Below, piece by piece: positions 1 through 7,294 of a stretch of DNA of 14,237 nucleotides. Position 1 is the stretch's first letter. Every line of letters begins with the position of its first letter. The position numbers and the translations under genes are program-made. The notes beneath the pieces were generated by a model, which worked only from the letters and a program-made list of their open reading frames with translations, was not told where the DNA came from and ran no database searches. The DNA lies in the NCBI GenBank assembly GCA_934487205.1, contig CAKSRS010000060.1, positions 1 through 14,237 on the forward strand, given 5' to 3'. The stretch comes from an uncultured Clostridia bacterium. Lineage in GTDB: Bacteria; Bacillota; Clostridia; UBA1381.

Positions 1-374
1 AGCAGTTCATTATCATGAAAGGACTGAACCCCCAAAGAAAGCCGATTTACCCCGTTTTCACGCATTACCGACAGTTTTTCCGCATCAATCGTTTTCGGAT
101 TTGCCTCCATAGTAAACTCCGCGTCCGCCGTAATAACAAATGTATCGTCAATTTTTTTGAGCAGCAATTCTATTTTCTCCGCCGAAAGCGCCGTCGGTGT
201 TCCGCCGCCTATGAAAACCGTATCGCACACTTCGCCGTCATATCCGCTCATCTCGTCAAACAGCGCGTCAAGATACATATTTTTATCGGTGTCCGAACCG
301 CAGAAAGAGTTAAAATCACAATATTTACATTTTTTCATACAAAAAGGTATATGCACATAAAGTCCCTTATTCAT
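1..374 (-). CDS. hemW: HemW-type radical SAM protein, N-terminal part (cut by window edge)
   Basis: The first 124 codons are present and the gene runs off the left edge. The start reads MNKGLYVHIPFCMKKCKYCDF. It has the radical SAM CxxxCxxC cluster (C12, C16, C19) with the YCDF continuation typical of the HemN/HemW family, then GGGTPT, EANP and a VNRLSLGVQSF motif, in the family order. HemW proteins are cytoplasmic heme-binding radical SAM proteins, proposed to be heme chaperones. They are often misannotated as oxygen-independent coproporphyrinogen oxidase. The short MNKGLYVHIPFC start without a long N-terminal extension favours HemW over true HemN. GGGAG lies 10 nt before the ATG. The gene follows an intrinsic terminator, so it probably needs its own promoter or read-through; I see no convincing -35/-10. 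Family assignment is strong. The C-terminal HemW domain cannot be checked. Confidence 0.93.
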   Translation of the reverse strand, partial: MNKGLYVHIPFCMKKCKYCDFNSFCGSDTDKNMYLDALFDEMSGYDGEVCDTVFIGGGTPTALSAEKIELLLKKIDDTFVITADAEFTMEANPKTIDAEKLSVMRENGVNRLSLGVQSFHDNEL

Positions 375-400
375 TGCCGCAAAACTCCCAAAATACAATT

Positions 401-431
401 AAAAAGGGATTGCCGACTATTCCGCAATCCC
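401..431 (-). terminator. Intrinsic terminator at the end of the pyrH-efp operon
   Basis: Read on the minus strand this is a perfect 8-bp stem, GGGATTGC/GCAATCCC, with a 10-nt loop and an immediate run of five T. It lies 18 nt after the stop of the acidic zinc-ribbon gene and before hemW, so it marks the end of the long minus-strand operon. Confidence 0.85.
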
Positions 432-448
432 CAAGCGCATTACGCTGA

Positions 449-895
449 TTATTCGTGGTCATGACAACCGCAGTCGCAGTCATCATCGTCACAGTCACAA
501 TCAAATTCAAGTTCGATTTCCTGATGGCAATTCGGGCATACAATACCCTTGTCTTCATCAATCGCATCAAAATCAACCATGACATCTTCATGGCAGTTAG
601 GACATTCTATTTCAAAAAAGTCCATATCGTCCATTGAATCATCATCGTCATCATCGAAATCTTCGTCATCGTCATCATAAGCAAGCTCTTCAAGGTCGGC
701 TAAATCTTCATCAATTTCGTCCACCTTTTCCTCAAGCTCCTCATGCGCGTCGCATACATCATCAACAGCCGCGGCAATATCGCCGAGAACATCAATAATA
801 CTTGCAAGCAGCTTGCCTTCCGGCTTATCCTCATCAATCTTAAGTCCGTCACACAGACCCTTAAGATATGATACTTTTGCAACTAAATTATCCAT
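449..895 (-). CDS. CD1247-type acidic zinc-ribbon protein
   Basis: This is a 148-residue protein starting MDNLVAKVSYLKGLCDGLKI. That N-terminus matches what I recall of the 'CD1247 N-terminal domain' family of Clostridia, whose function is not known. Residues 1-50 look helical, and 50-75 form an E/D-rich, coiled-coil-like stretch. A nearly pure Asp/Glu segment follows (about 75-95), then two CPxC knuckles (CPNCHEDV and CPNCHQEI) that make a classic four-Cys zinc ribbon. The protein ends in a Cys/Asp/His-rich tail. The start was set at the ATG at 895 because GGAG lies 8 nt upstream; the open frame extends 18 codons further without a better site. It is the last gene of the operon, 63 nt after efp and just before the terminator. 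A cytoplasmic metal- or nucleic-acid-binding role is a guess; no catalytic motif is visible. Confidence 0.8.
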   Translation of the reverse strand: MDNLVAKVSYLKGLCDGLKIDEDKPEGKLLASIIDVLGDIAAAVDDVCDAHEELEEKVDEIDEDLADLEELAYDDDDEDFDDDDDDSMDDMDFFEIECPNCHEDVMVDFDAIDEDKGIVCPNCHQEIELEFDCDCDDDDCDCGCHDHE

Positions 896-958
896 ATTAA
901 ACTCCAATCCGCCGCCGTACGGCAGCACGCAGCACGGGAAAATCCGCACCTGTTTTAT

Positions 959-1516
959 TTATACACGTTCCATGTATTCGCCGGTTCTTGTATCTATTCT
1001 GATAACGTCTGTATCGTTTACGAACAGCGGTACCTGAATAACGGCGCCCGTTTCAAGAGTAGCCGGCTTTGTTGCGCCTGTTGCGGTATTGCCCGCAAAT
1101 CCCGGTTCGGTTTCGGTTATGGCAAGTTCTACAAATGTAGGCGGTTCAATACCGAATACATTACCTTTGTATGACAAAATCATGCATACCATGTTTTCCT
1201 TAACAAATTTCAGCGCGTCGCCGATCTGGTCTTTGCTAATCGGGAGCATATCATATGTTTCCTGATCCATGAAATAATACAAATCGCCGTCATTGTATGA
1301 ATATTCCATATTCTTCTTCTCAATGTGAGCTTCTTCAACCTTTTCGGTCGGTCTGAAAGTTTTTTCAACAACAGCGCCCGTTATAACATTCTTAAGCTTT
1401 GTTCTTACAAAAGCGGCTCCCTTACCCGGTTTTACATGCTGAAATTCTACTACCTGGTAAACGTTTCCTTCAAATTCAAAGGTTTTGCCGTTTCTGAAAT
1501 CTCCTGCAGTAATCAT
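959..1516 (-). CDS. efp: Elongation factor P
   Basis: This 185-residue protein is the normal length for EF-P. It has the N-terminal KOW-like domain with the conserved loop QHVKPGKGAAFVRTKLKN, then two OB-fold domains. The C-terminal signature runs GATKPATLETGAVIQVPLFV followed by IRIDTRTGEYMERV. EF-P binds stalled ribosomes between the P and E sites and promotes peptide-bond formation at polyproline stretches. K32 is the loop-tip residue matching the modified lysine of Escherichia coli EF-P. I cannot tell whether it is modified here; no epmA or epmB lies in the window. GGAGG sits 9 nt before the ATG. The gene lies downstream of pepP, as in the aroQ-pepP-efp arrangement of Bacillus, and a promoter candidate in the 79-nt gap may give extra expression. 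Confidence 0.97.
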   Translation of the reverse strand: MITAGDFRNGKTFEFEGNVYQVVEFQHVKPGKGAAFVRTKLKNVITGAVVEKTFRPTEKVEEAHIEKKNMEYSYNDGDLYYFMDQETYDMLPISKDQIGDALKFVKENMVCMILSYKGNVFGIEPPTFVELAITETEPGFAGNTATGATKPATLETGAVIQVPLFVNDTDVIRIDTRTGEYMERV

Positions 1517-1558
1517 TTTTTTCTTCCTCCATTGTTATATTATATCTATACAAAATAT

Positions 1559-1587
1559 ATTTTAATATATTTTTAACGAAATTTCAA
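1559..1587 (-). promoter_or_regulatory. Candidate sigma-A promoter for efp
   Basis: On the minus strand TTGAAA (1582-1587) and TAAAAT (1559-1564) are separated by exactly 17 nt in the AT-rich pepP-efp gap, about 40 nt before the efp start. A second -10-like TATAAT lies at 1539-1544 but lacks a good -35. The gap contains no terminator hairpin, so efp is probably transcribed both from the operon and from here. AT-rich DNA gives chance matches, so confidence is moderate. Confidence 0.5.
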
Positions 1588-1595
1588 GTCTTTTT

Positions 1596-2633
1596 TTAAA
1601 TAATAGTCAAATCTTTACAAGATTTAGTTAAATTCTGTACATTTTTACCTATAGCGACGACGTCCTCGATGCGTACTCCGCCGAATCCGTCTATGTAAAT
1701 GCCCGGTTCAACGGTTATTACGTTTCCGTTTTCGGTTACATCGGTGCTTTTCGGCGAGAACGCCGGGAGTTCATGAATCTCAATACCGACGCTGTGCCCC
1801 AGGCTGTGACCGAAATTATCACCATAACCCGCACTTTCAATTACATCGCGCGCAGCTTTGTCGATTTCCGCACAGCTTTTGCCGAGTGCAACGGTATCAA
1901 GTGCCGCCAGCTGCGCCTTTAAGACAGTATCATAAATTTCGCGCTGTCTGTCCGAACAGGTTCCCATAACAACCGTGCGCGTCATATCCGAGCAATACCC
2001 GTCCAGCACACAGCCGAAATCCATCGTCACAAAATCGCCGTGCTCTATCACCTTGTCCGTCGCAACCCCGTGCGGCATTGCCGAGCGCACCCCGCTTGCC
2101 ACAATCGTATCAAAAGATGTTTTGGACGCGCCGTTTTTTCGCATAAACGTTTCCAGAATAAGCGCCGCGTCAAGTTCCGTCATGCCGACGTGTAGCTGCG
2201 TTAAAAGATGTGCAAGCGCCGCGTCACCGAGTTCCTCCGCTGCCTTTATTTTTTCAATTTCCGCCGCAGATTTGCACCTTCTGAGACTTGATATGCGCCT
2301 TTGCCCGGGAACAAGGTTTTTTTCAAATTTTCTCATCCCGGCAAACTGTTTCACCGTCACAAAATCTTCTTCAAACAAAAGTACCGAACAATCCGATCCG
2401 CGCACAGCGTCGGCAAATCTGTTTGTTATGTCGCAAAGTTCAAAATCCGCCGCCTGCTCGCGTGCCTGAACCGTGTACCGCGAATCCGTCGCTATAATCT
2501 GCCGTGTTTTTGTGATAAGCAGAACCGCGTCCTCCGACGTAAATCCGGAATAATAAAATATATTCGCAAATCCGGTTATGATTGCGCCCTCATCGTCCGA
2601 CAAAAGCGCACGCAATCTTTCAGTCCGCGTCAT
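1596..2633 (-). CDS. pepP: Xaa-Pro aminopeptidase (M24 family)
   Basis: This 345-residue metallopeptidase releases N-terminal residues preceding proline. Residues 1-125 form the creatinase/prolidase N-terminal domain, and residues 125-345 form the pita-bread M24 catalytic domain. All five metal ligands are visible: D205 (MDFG), D216 (SDMTRT), H280 (GHSLGHSVG), E309 (VEPGIY) and E323 (RIED); H188 in MPHG is also typical. The start was set at the ATG at 2633, 14 codons inside the longest frame, because proteins of this family begin near there and a GGAG lies 10 nt upstream. It overlaps the end of aroQ by 14 nt, which suggests translational coupling. Substrate preference (Xaa-Pro dipeptides versus longer peptides) cannot be read from sequence. 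A link to EF-P function through proline-rich proteins is only suggested by co-location. Confidence 0.93.
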   Translation of the reverse strand: MTRTERLRALLSDDEGAIITGFANIFYYSGFTSEDAVLLITKTRQIIATDSRYTVQAREQAADFELCDITNRFADAVRGSDCSVLLFEEDFVTVKQFAGMRKFEKNLVPGQRRISSLRRCKSAAEIEKIKAAEELGDAALAHLLTQLHVGMTELDAALILETFMRKNGASKTSFDTIVASGVRSAMPHGVATDKVIEHGDFVTMDFGCVLDGYCSDMTRTVVMGTCSDRQREIYDTVLKAQLAALDTVALGKSCAEIDKAARDVIESAGYGDNFGHSLGHSVGIEIHELPAFSPKSTDVTENGNVITVEPGIYIDGFGGVRIEDVVAIGKNVQNLTKSCKDLTII

Positions 2634-3054
2634 TTTCCAACATCTCCAATGCTTTGATATATCCGTCAAACCCAAATCCCGAAATCATGCCGACGCATGC
2701 CGGGGCGGTGACGGAAGTTCTGCGAAATTCGTCGCGGGTTGAAATATCCGAAATATGCACCTCTGCTGTTTTGGTCGAAACCGCCTTGATTGCGTCGTGA
2801 ATTGCGTACGAATAATGCGCATATGCTCCCGGGTTTATAACAATTCCGTCCATTTTGCCGTGGGTTTTCTGAATTGCCGTAACAATTTCTCCCTCGCCGT
2901 TGCTTTGGAAAAATTCAACCTCGATGCCCATTTTGCATGCGGCATCTTTTATCATTTCACACAGATCATCATATGTGCGGCTGCCGTAGATATCCGGCTC
3001 GCGTATTCCGAGCATATTCAGATTAGGCCCGTTTATAATAAGATATTTCCTCAT
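2620..3054 (-). CDS. aroQ: 3-dehydroquinate dehydratase, type II
   Basis: This 144-residue enzyme has the usual type II length and catalyses 3-dehydroquinate to 3-dehydroshikimate in the shikimate pathway; the type II enzyme forms a cytoplasmic dodecamer. The motifs are in order: INGPNLNMLGIREPDIYG with loop Arg18 and catalytic Tyr23; NPGAYAHYSYAIHDA with N74 and H80; EVHISDI with catalytic H100; RRTSVTAPACVGMISGFG at the C-terminus. AAAGG lies about 9 nt before the ATG, inside the last codons of ispG; the gap to the ispG stop is only 2 nt. Its end overlaps pepP by 14 nt. No other shikimate genes are nearby, and its position matches the aroQ-pepP-efp module rather than an aromatic operon. Confidence 0.97.
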   Translation of the reverse strand: MRKYLIINGPNLNMLGIREPDIYGSRTYDDLCEMIKDAACKMGIEVEFFQSNGEGEIVTAIQKTHGKMDGIVINPGAYAHYSYAIHDAIKAVSTKTAEVHISDISTRDEFRRTSVTAPACVGMISGFGFDGYIKALEMLENDAD

Positions 3055-3056
3055 AA

Positions 3057-4094
3057 TTACAGCCTTTCTATTTCTTCCATCAATGCCGAAATAATTTCAT
3101 TTTCCGGCACTTTACGTATAATTTGTCCTTTTTTGAAAATCAATCCTTCTCCGACTCCGCCGGCAACGCCGATATCCGCCTCGCGCGCCTCGCCCGGACC
3201 GTTTACCGCGCAGCCCATCACCGCAACGCGGATATCCTTATCAACGGATTTCAGCCGTTCCTCCATTTCAAGCGCTATCGGAATCATGTCAATTCTCGTA
3301 CGCCCGCAAGTCGGACAGGAAATCAGCTCCGCGCCGCCGCGTCTCATTCCGAGCACTTTCAGGATATCCTTAGCGGCGTAAACTTCTTCCACTGGGTCAG
3401 CCGTCAGCGATACGCGCATCGTGTTACCTATCCCTTCCGACAGCAGTGCGCCTATTCCGACAGCCGATTTTATCATTCCCGCCTTTGCCGTTCCCGCCTC
3501 AGTCACGCCCACATGCAGCGGAATATCGTTAAGACCGTTGAATTTTCTGTACGCCGCAAGCATGGTCGGAACATCGGAAACCTTTATGGATACCGCAATA
3601 TCGGTAAAATTTAAATCATCTAATATTTCCACATGGCGCAGAGCGCTTTCCACAAGTGCATCCGCCGTCGGTCCGCCGTACTTTTCCAACAAATCCTTTT
3701 CGAGCGAACCGCCGTTTACGCCTATTCTTATAGGTATTCCGCGTTCGCGGCATGCGTCCGAAACCTGTTTTATGCGTTCTTTTGCGCCGATGTTGCCGGG
3801 GTTTATGCGCACTTTATCCACGCCGCCCTTTATACATTCCAGCGCAAGCCGATAATCGAAATGAATATCACTTACGAGCGGGATTGAAATCTGCTTTTTT
3901 ATTTCGGCAACGGCTTTTGCCGCGTCCATGTCAAGGACTGCCACGCGCACTATCTCGCACCCCGCCGATGCAAGCCGCTTTATCTGTTCGACGGTAGCCG
4001 CAACATCTCTTGTGTCGGTATTCGTCATCGACTGGATTGAAACCGGATTATCGCCGCCGATTTTTACTCCGCCGACATTTATTACTCTTTTCAT
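3057..4094 (-). CDS. ispG: 4-hydroxy-3-methylbut-2-en-1-yl diphosphate synthase
   Basis: This 345-residue [4Fe-4S] enzyme converts 2-C-methyl-D-erythritol 2,4-cyclodiphosphate to HMBPP, the penultimate step of the MEP isoprenoid pathway. The N-terminal TIM barrel opens with VSIQSMTNTDTRD, and HFDYRLAL and RINPGNIG follow. The C-terminal cluster domain has C260 and C263 (SCPTCGRTRID), C295 (MGCAVNGPGEA) and E302, matching the four cluster ligands of the family. The longest frame starts with a TTG at 4112. The ATG at 4094 was chosen because GAAAGGG lies 9 nt upstream of it, and that site overlaps the TTG. The gene begins 22 nt after the rseP stop. With dxr two genes upstream, the operon holds two MEP steps. 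Confidence 0.97.
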   Translation of the reverse strand: MKRVINVGGVKIGGDNPVSIQSMTNTDTRDVAATVEQIKRLASAGCEIVRVAVLDMDAAKAVAEIKKQISIPLVSDIHFDYRLALECIKGGVDKVRINPGNIGAKERIKQVSDACRERGIPIRIGVNGGSLEKDLLEKYGGPTADALVESALRHVEILDDLNFTDIAVSIKVSDVPTMLAAYRKFNGLNDIPLHVGVTEAGTAKAGMIKSAVGIGALLSEGIGNTMRVSLTADPVEEVYAAKDILKVLGMRRGGAELISCPTCGRTRIDMIPIALEMEERLKSVDKDIRVAVMGCAVNGPGEAREADIGVAGGVGEGLIFKKGQIIRKVPENEIISALMEEIERL

Positions 4095-4116
4095 CTTTTT
4101 GTACCCTTTCAAATCC

Positions 4117-5277
4117 TTATCCGATTAATTTCATAATATCGTTAAAGCATATCACCGCCGCAAAAACAAGCAGCAGCAAAAGTCCTATCGCATGCACCAT
4201 GCCTTCTTTTTCGGGCGGAATCGGCTTTCTGCGGATAATTTCCACCAGCATAAAAAACAGGCGTCCGCCGTCCAGTGCAGGCAGCGGCAACAGGTTGAAT
4301 ATTCCGAGATTAACCGTCAGCATCGCCACGATAAACAGTATGTTCATAAGGCTGTTTTTGCCCGAATGAACCGCCTGATTTACAACTCCCGCAACGCCCA
4401 CGGGTCCGGAAACATTTTCAAGTCCGGAATGTCCCGAAATCATATCCCACAGCGCGCGGTAGATACTTTTTGACACATATGCGGTATAATTCCATGCCTG
4501 GGGAATTATATTCAGCGCCGTCACGTTCTCGGTCATGGGCTCAAAACCCATGATATATCTTGAGCTTGAAAACGTCTGCCCCGCATAATTTTCCGGCAGC
4601 TCTCCGTCCTCATACTCAATGGTGCGTTTCTGCGAAACGCCGTTAATCGAATCGGTGTATTCCGCCGAATTATCGCTGTATGTTATGGTAGTTTCATCAA
4701 GCGACGGCAATACCGAAAATGTCAGTTTTTCGCCGTTTCGCTTTACCGTAAGCTCAAATTCCTCGCCCGACTCAAATTCCGATGTATAAAGCGTAACGTC
4801 GTTATATGAATTTATACGATGCCCGTTAATACGCACAATTTTATCGCCCGTCTGTACACCGCTTTGCGCAAGATATGCGCGCTCATCAACTTTGCCGATT
4901 ACATTTGAGCGGAACGGCCCTGTCATACCGACAATTACGATAAACAGCACAAATCCGAGCAGTAAATTCAATATCGCGCCCGCTGCCACAACCAGAAATC
5001 TCTTCCATAATTTCTGATTGCAAAACGCCGACGGGTCATCACTGCCGCCGTCCTCGCCGTCCAGCTTACAATAGCCGCCTATCGGCAAAATCCGCAGGGA
5101 ATACTGCGTATCCCTTCCCTTTTTTTTCCAAATTGCCGGGCCCATTCCAATCGAAAATTCCAGCACGCGCACGCCGACCGATTTCGCCATTATAAAATGT
5201 CCGAACTCATGCAGCGTTATCATTACCATAAAAATAACGATTGTTACAATTGCTGTAACCAAAAAATCAACTCCCAT
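4117..5277 (-). CDS. rseP: RseP/RasP-type site-2 protease
   Basis: This 386-residue intramembrane zinc metalloprotease (M50) cleaves membrane-bound anti-sigma factors and signal-peptide remnants. The first membrane helix carries HEFGH (H23, E24, H27), the zinc site. PIGGYCKL follows, then a second helix around 92-117, a PDZ domain around 125-200 (LAQSGVQTGDKIVRINGH), and a C-terminal pair of helices carrying NLLPLPALDGGR with the third ligand D336. The start ATG overlaps the end of dxr by 11 nt and has only a weak ribosome binding site, so translational coupling is likely. The dxr-rseP-ispG order is the standard Firmicutes arrangement. The natural substrate is not visible here; no sigma/anti-sigma pair is in the window. 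Confidence 0.95.
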   Translation of the reverse strand: MGVDFLVTAIVTIVIFMVMITLHEFGHFIMAKSVGVRVLEFSIGMGPAIWKKKGRDTQYSLRILPIGGYCKLDGEDGGSDDPSAFCNQKLWKRFLVVAAGAILNLLLGFVLFIVIVGMTGPFRSNVIGKVDERAYLAQSGVQTGDKIVRINGHRINSYNDVTLYTSEFESGEEFELTVKRNGEKLTFSVLPSLDETTITYSDNSAEYTDSINGVSQKRTIEYEDGELPENYAGQTFSSSRYIMGFEPMTENVTALNIIPQAWNYTAYVSKSIYRALWDMISGHSGLENVSGPVGVAGVVNQAVHSGKNSLMNILFIVAMLTVNLGIFNLLPLPALDGGRLFFMLVEIIRRKPIPPEKEGMVHAIGLLLLLVFAAVICFNDIMKLIG

Positions 5278-6415
5278 AAACCAAATTTCTTGCCAGTTTA
5301 TCCGCCTCCAAAATATCTTCCAGCGACGGATTTTTAATATTTTTCACGCTTTCCATTGCTTTTTGTATTTTTTCCGATATATCAAGATATCCGATTTTGC
5401 CTTTAAGGAACAAATCCACTGCCGCTTCATCACTGCTGTTGAAAATCGTCGGCAATATTCCGCCTTCACGCCCGGCTTTTTTGGCAAGTTCAAGCGCAAA
5501 AAACGTATCGGTATCGGGTTTTGCAAATGTCAAATCGGGATAATTCGCAAAATCCAGTTCATTCCCCTGCATTGGCAGTCTGTCGGGATATGTCAGCGCA
5601 TATTGGATAGGCAGTTTCATATCCGGCACGCCGAGCTGCGCGATAACCGCATTATCCTCATACATCACCGCCGAATGAACCACGCTCTGCCTGTGAACAA
5701 GGACCTCAATCCGATCGATGTCAACATCAAACAGCCACTTTGCCTCAATCACCTCAAGTCCCTTATTTACAAGCGTTGAGGAGTCAATCGTAACCTTTGC
5801 GCCCATATTCCAGTTGGGGTGTTTCAGCGCGTCCGACGGCGTTACGTCGGCAAGCTGCTCCTTCGTTTTTCCGAAAAACGGGCCGCCCGACGCCGTCAGT
5901 AAAATCTTTTTTATTTTTTTCGGATTTCCCTGAAGTGATTGAAATATCGCCGAGTGTTCGCTGTCCACCGGGAGCAGAGCCGCGCCGTATTCGCGTGCAA
6001 GCCGCGTTACGATATGTCCGCCCGTCACAAGCGTTTCCTTATTTGCAAGCGCAATATTCTTTCCCGCTTTAATAGCCTCAATCGTCGGCAAAAGTCCGGA
6101 AATTCCCACAACGGCGGTCACCACAACCGACGCTTTCGGAAATGTTGCCGCCTCAATCATTCCGCTTTCTCCCGAAACTACACGAACGCCCGTATCGGCA
6201 ACTTTAATTTTAAATTCCGCCGCCTTTTTTTCATCAACAACGCATACAAACTCCGGCTTAAATTCTCTCGTCTGTTTTTCCAGCAAATCAATATTTGAGT
6301 ATGCCGTGAGCGCATGCACACGTATTCCCTTATAATTTCTCGCAATTTCCAACGTTTGCGTGCCTATCGAGCCGGTAGACCCCAATATTGATATATTATG
6401 TCTAAATTCCTGCAT
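5267..6415 (-). CDS. dxr: 1-deoxy-D-xylulose 5-phosphate reductoisomerase
   Basis: This 382-residue NADPH-dependent enzyme converts DXP to 2-C-methyl-D-erythritol 4-phosphate, the first committed MEP step. The N-terminal Rossmann motif is ISILGSTGSIGTQTL. It is followed by LANKETLVTGG, the metal-binding PVDSEHSAIFQ (D151, E153), LTASGGPF over the active site, HPNWNMGAKVTIDSSTLVNKG with E221 as third metal ligand, and LVHRQSVVHS. The frame extends six codons upstream to an ATG at 6433. The ATG at 6415 was preferred because AAAGGA lies about 8 nt before it. An 83-nt gap with a small direct repeat and a weak hairpin separates it from cdsA. The 11-nt overlap with rseP indicates coupling. Confidence 0.97.
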   Translation of the reverse strand: MQEFRHNISILGSTGSIGTQTLEIARNYKGIRVHALTAYSNIDLLEKQTREFKPEFVCVVDEKKAAEFKIKVADTGVRVVSGESGMIEAATFPKASVVVTAVVGISGLLPTIEAIKAGKNIALANKETLVTGGHIVTRLAREYGAALLPVDSEHSAIFQSLQGNPKKIKKILLTASGGPFFGKTKEQLADVTPSDALKHPNWNMGAKVTIDSSTLVNKGLEVIEAKWLFDVDIDRIEVLVHRQSVVHSAVMYEDNAVIAQLGVPDMKLPIQYALTYPDRLPMQGNELDFANYPDLTFAKPDTDTFFALELAKKAGREGGILPTIFNSSDEAAVDLFLKGKIGYLDISEKIQKAMESVKNIKNPSLEDILEADKLARNLVYGS

Positions 6416-6437
6416 TATACCATTCCTTTTCATGTAT

Positions 6438-6487
6438 ATTTACAGCAAAAATACGGCTTACCGCATAATTTGCAGCAAAAACCGTAT
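6438..6487 (-). repeat. 14-bp direct repeat and weak hairpin in the cdsA-dxr gap
   Basis: Two copies of ATTT(A/G)CAGCAAAAA (6438-6451 and 6468-6481) differ at one base and are spaced 30 bp apart. On the minus strand ATACGG (6482-6487) can pair with CCGTAT (6451-6456), and the right arm runs into a short T-rich tract. This might be a weak attenuator within the operon. The 6-bp stem with a 25-nt loop is weak, so this is a description rather than a firm call. Confidence 0.3.
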
Positions 6488-6498
6488 CTTAAAATTCT

Positions 6499-7293
6499 TT
6501 AAAATATAATGTACAACATTGTGTAGTACACAAATGGAGCCGCAAAAAGTACGCTGTCAAAGCGGTCAAGCAGTCCGCCGTGCCCAGGAAGAAGCGTTCC
6601 GTAATCTTTTTTGCTGCAGTCACGCTTTATGCATGATGCGGCAAGGTCGCCAATCTGCGACAAAATCGAACCGACAAATCCGATAAGCACGAATTTAGCC
6701 GTAATCATTTCACGCGGTACGCCGCCCGCCTGAGTAAACACCATTATATAAATATACGCCGCGCAGCCTATGCATGACAGAATTATTCCGCCGACAGACC
6801 CCTCAATCGTCTTTTTAGGGCTGACATTCGGCGCAAGCTTATGTTTGCCGATAAGTTTGCCCGTAAAATATGCGCCCGTGTCGGTAAGCCATGCGCACAC
6901 AAACGGCAAAAGCACACTATAGCTGTCAAACCGCTTTCTTATCATAAACAGCGATGACATCAGAACGGCAATCACGATTGTCGCAAATGCCGCAGACATC
7001 AGCCGTTTTGAGCTTACCCTGCCATGCAGGAACACCATTGCCGTCAAAAACAGCATACATGCTGCCGTCATTCCGAGCATCTGTCTGTTGAGAATATATC
7101 CGCCGCAGATGATAACTCCGGAAATATAGCCGACAAGGCGTACCGTTTTATGCGCCGACATAACTCCGTACATTTCGTACAGCATGCCGAGAACTATCAG
7201 CGTTACCACGCAATACAACACATAGTGATGCGTAAAAACAACCGCAAAAAACACCGCCAATCCTATAATTGAAGTGAGAACTCTCTTAAGCAT
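6499..7293 (-). CDS. cdsA: Phosphatidate cytidylyltransferase (CDP-diacylglycerol synthase)
   Basis: This 264-residue integral membrane enzyme makes CDP-diacylglycerol from phosphatidate and CTP, the branch point of phospholipid synthesis. It has about seven to eight hydrophobic segments from residue 5 on. The CDS signature sits near the C-terminus: SCIKRDCSKKDYG followed by LLPGHGGLLDRFDS, with the conserved K-D and H-G-G-x-x-D-R-x-D residues. Upstream are CAWLTDTGAYFTGKLIGKHK and the SPKKTIEGSVGG motif of the family. The start was set at the ATG at 7293: GGAGGAG lies inside the last codons of uppS and only 1 nt separates the two genes. The longer frame would reach 54 nt into uppS. Confidence 0.96.
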   Translation of the reverse strand: MLKRVLTSIIGLAVFFAVVFTHHYVLYCVVTLIVLGMLYEMYGVMSAHKTVRLVGYISGVIICGGYILNRQMLGMTAACMLFLTAMVFLHGRVSSKRLMSAAFATIVIAVLMSSLFMIRKRFDSYSVLLPFVCAWLTDTGAYFTGKLIGKHKLAPNVSPKKTIEGSVGGIILSCIGCAAYIYIMVFTQAGGVPREMITAKFVLIGFVGSILSQIGDLAASCIKRDCSKKDYGTLLPGHGGLLDRFDSVLFAAPFVYYTMLYIIF

Positions 7294-7294
7294 A

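Noticed and set aside
1975..2469. Long plus-strand open frame opposite pepP
   Set aside because: It has Ser/Ala-rich low-quality composition and lies entirely inside a gene with complete catalytic motifs, so it is a shadow frame. The same applies to plus-strand frames at 3421-3855, 5363-5779, 8377-9012 and 11141-11659.
6438..6487. CRISPR-like or tandem repeat array
   Set aside because: Only two 14-bp copies are present, 30 bp apart, with no further units.
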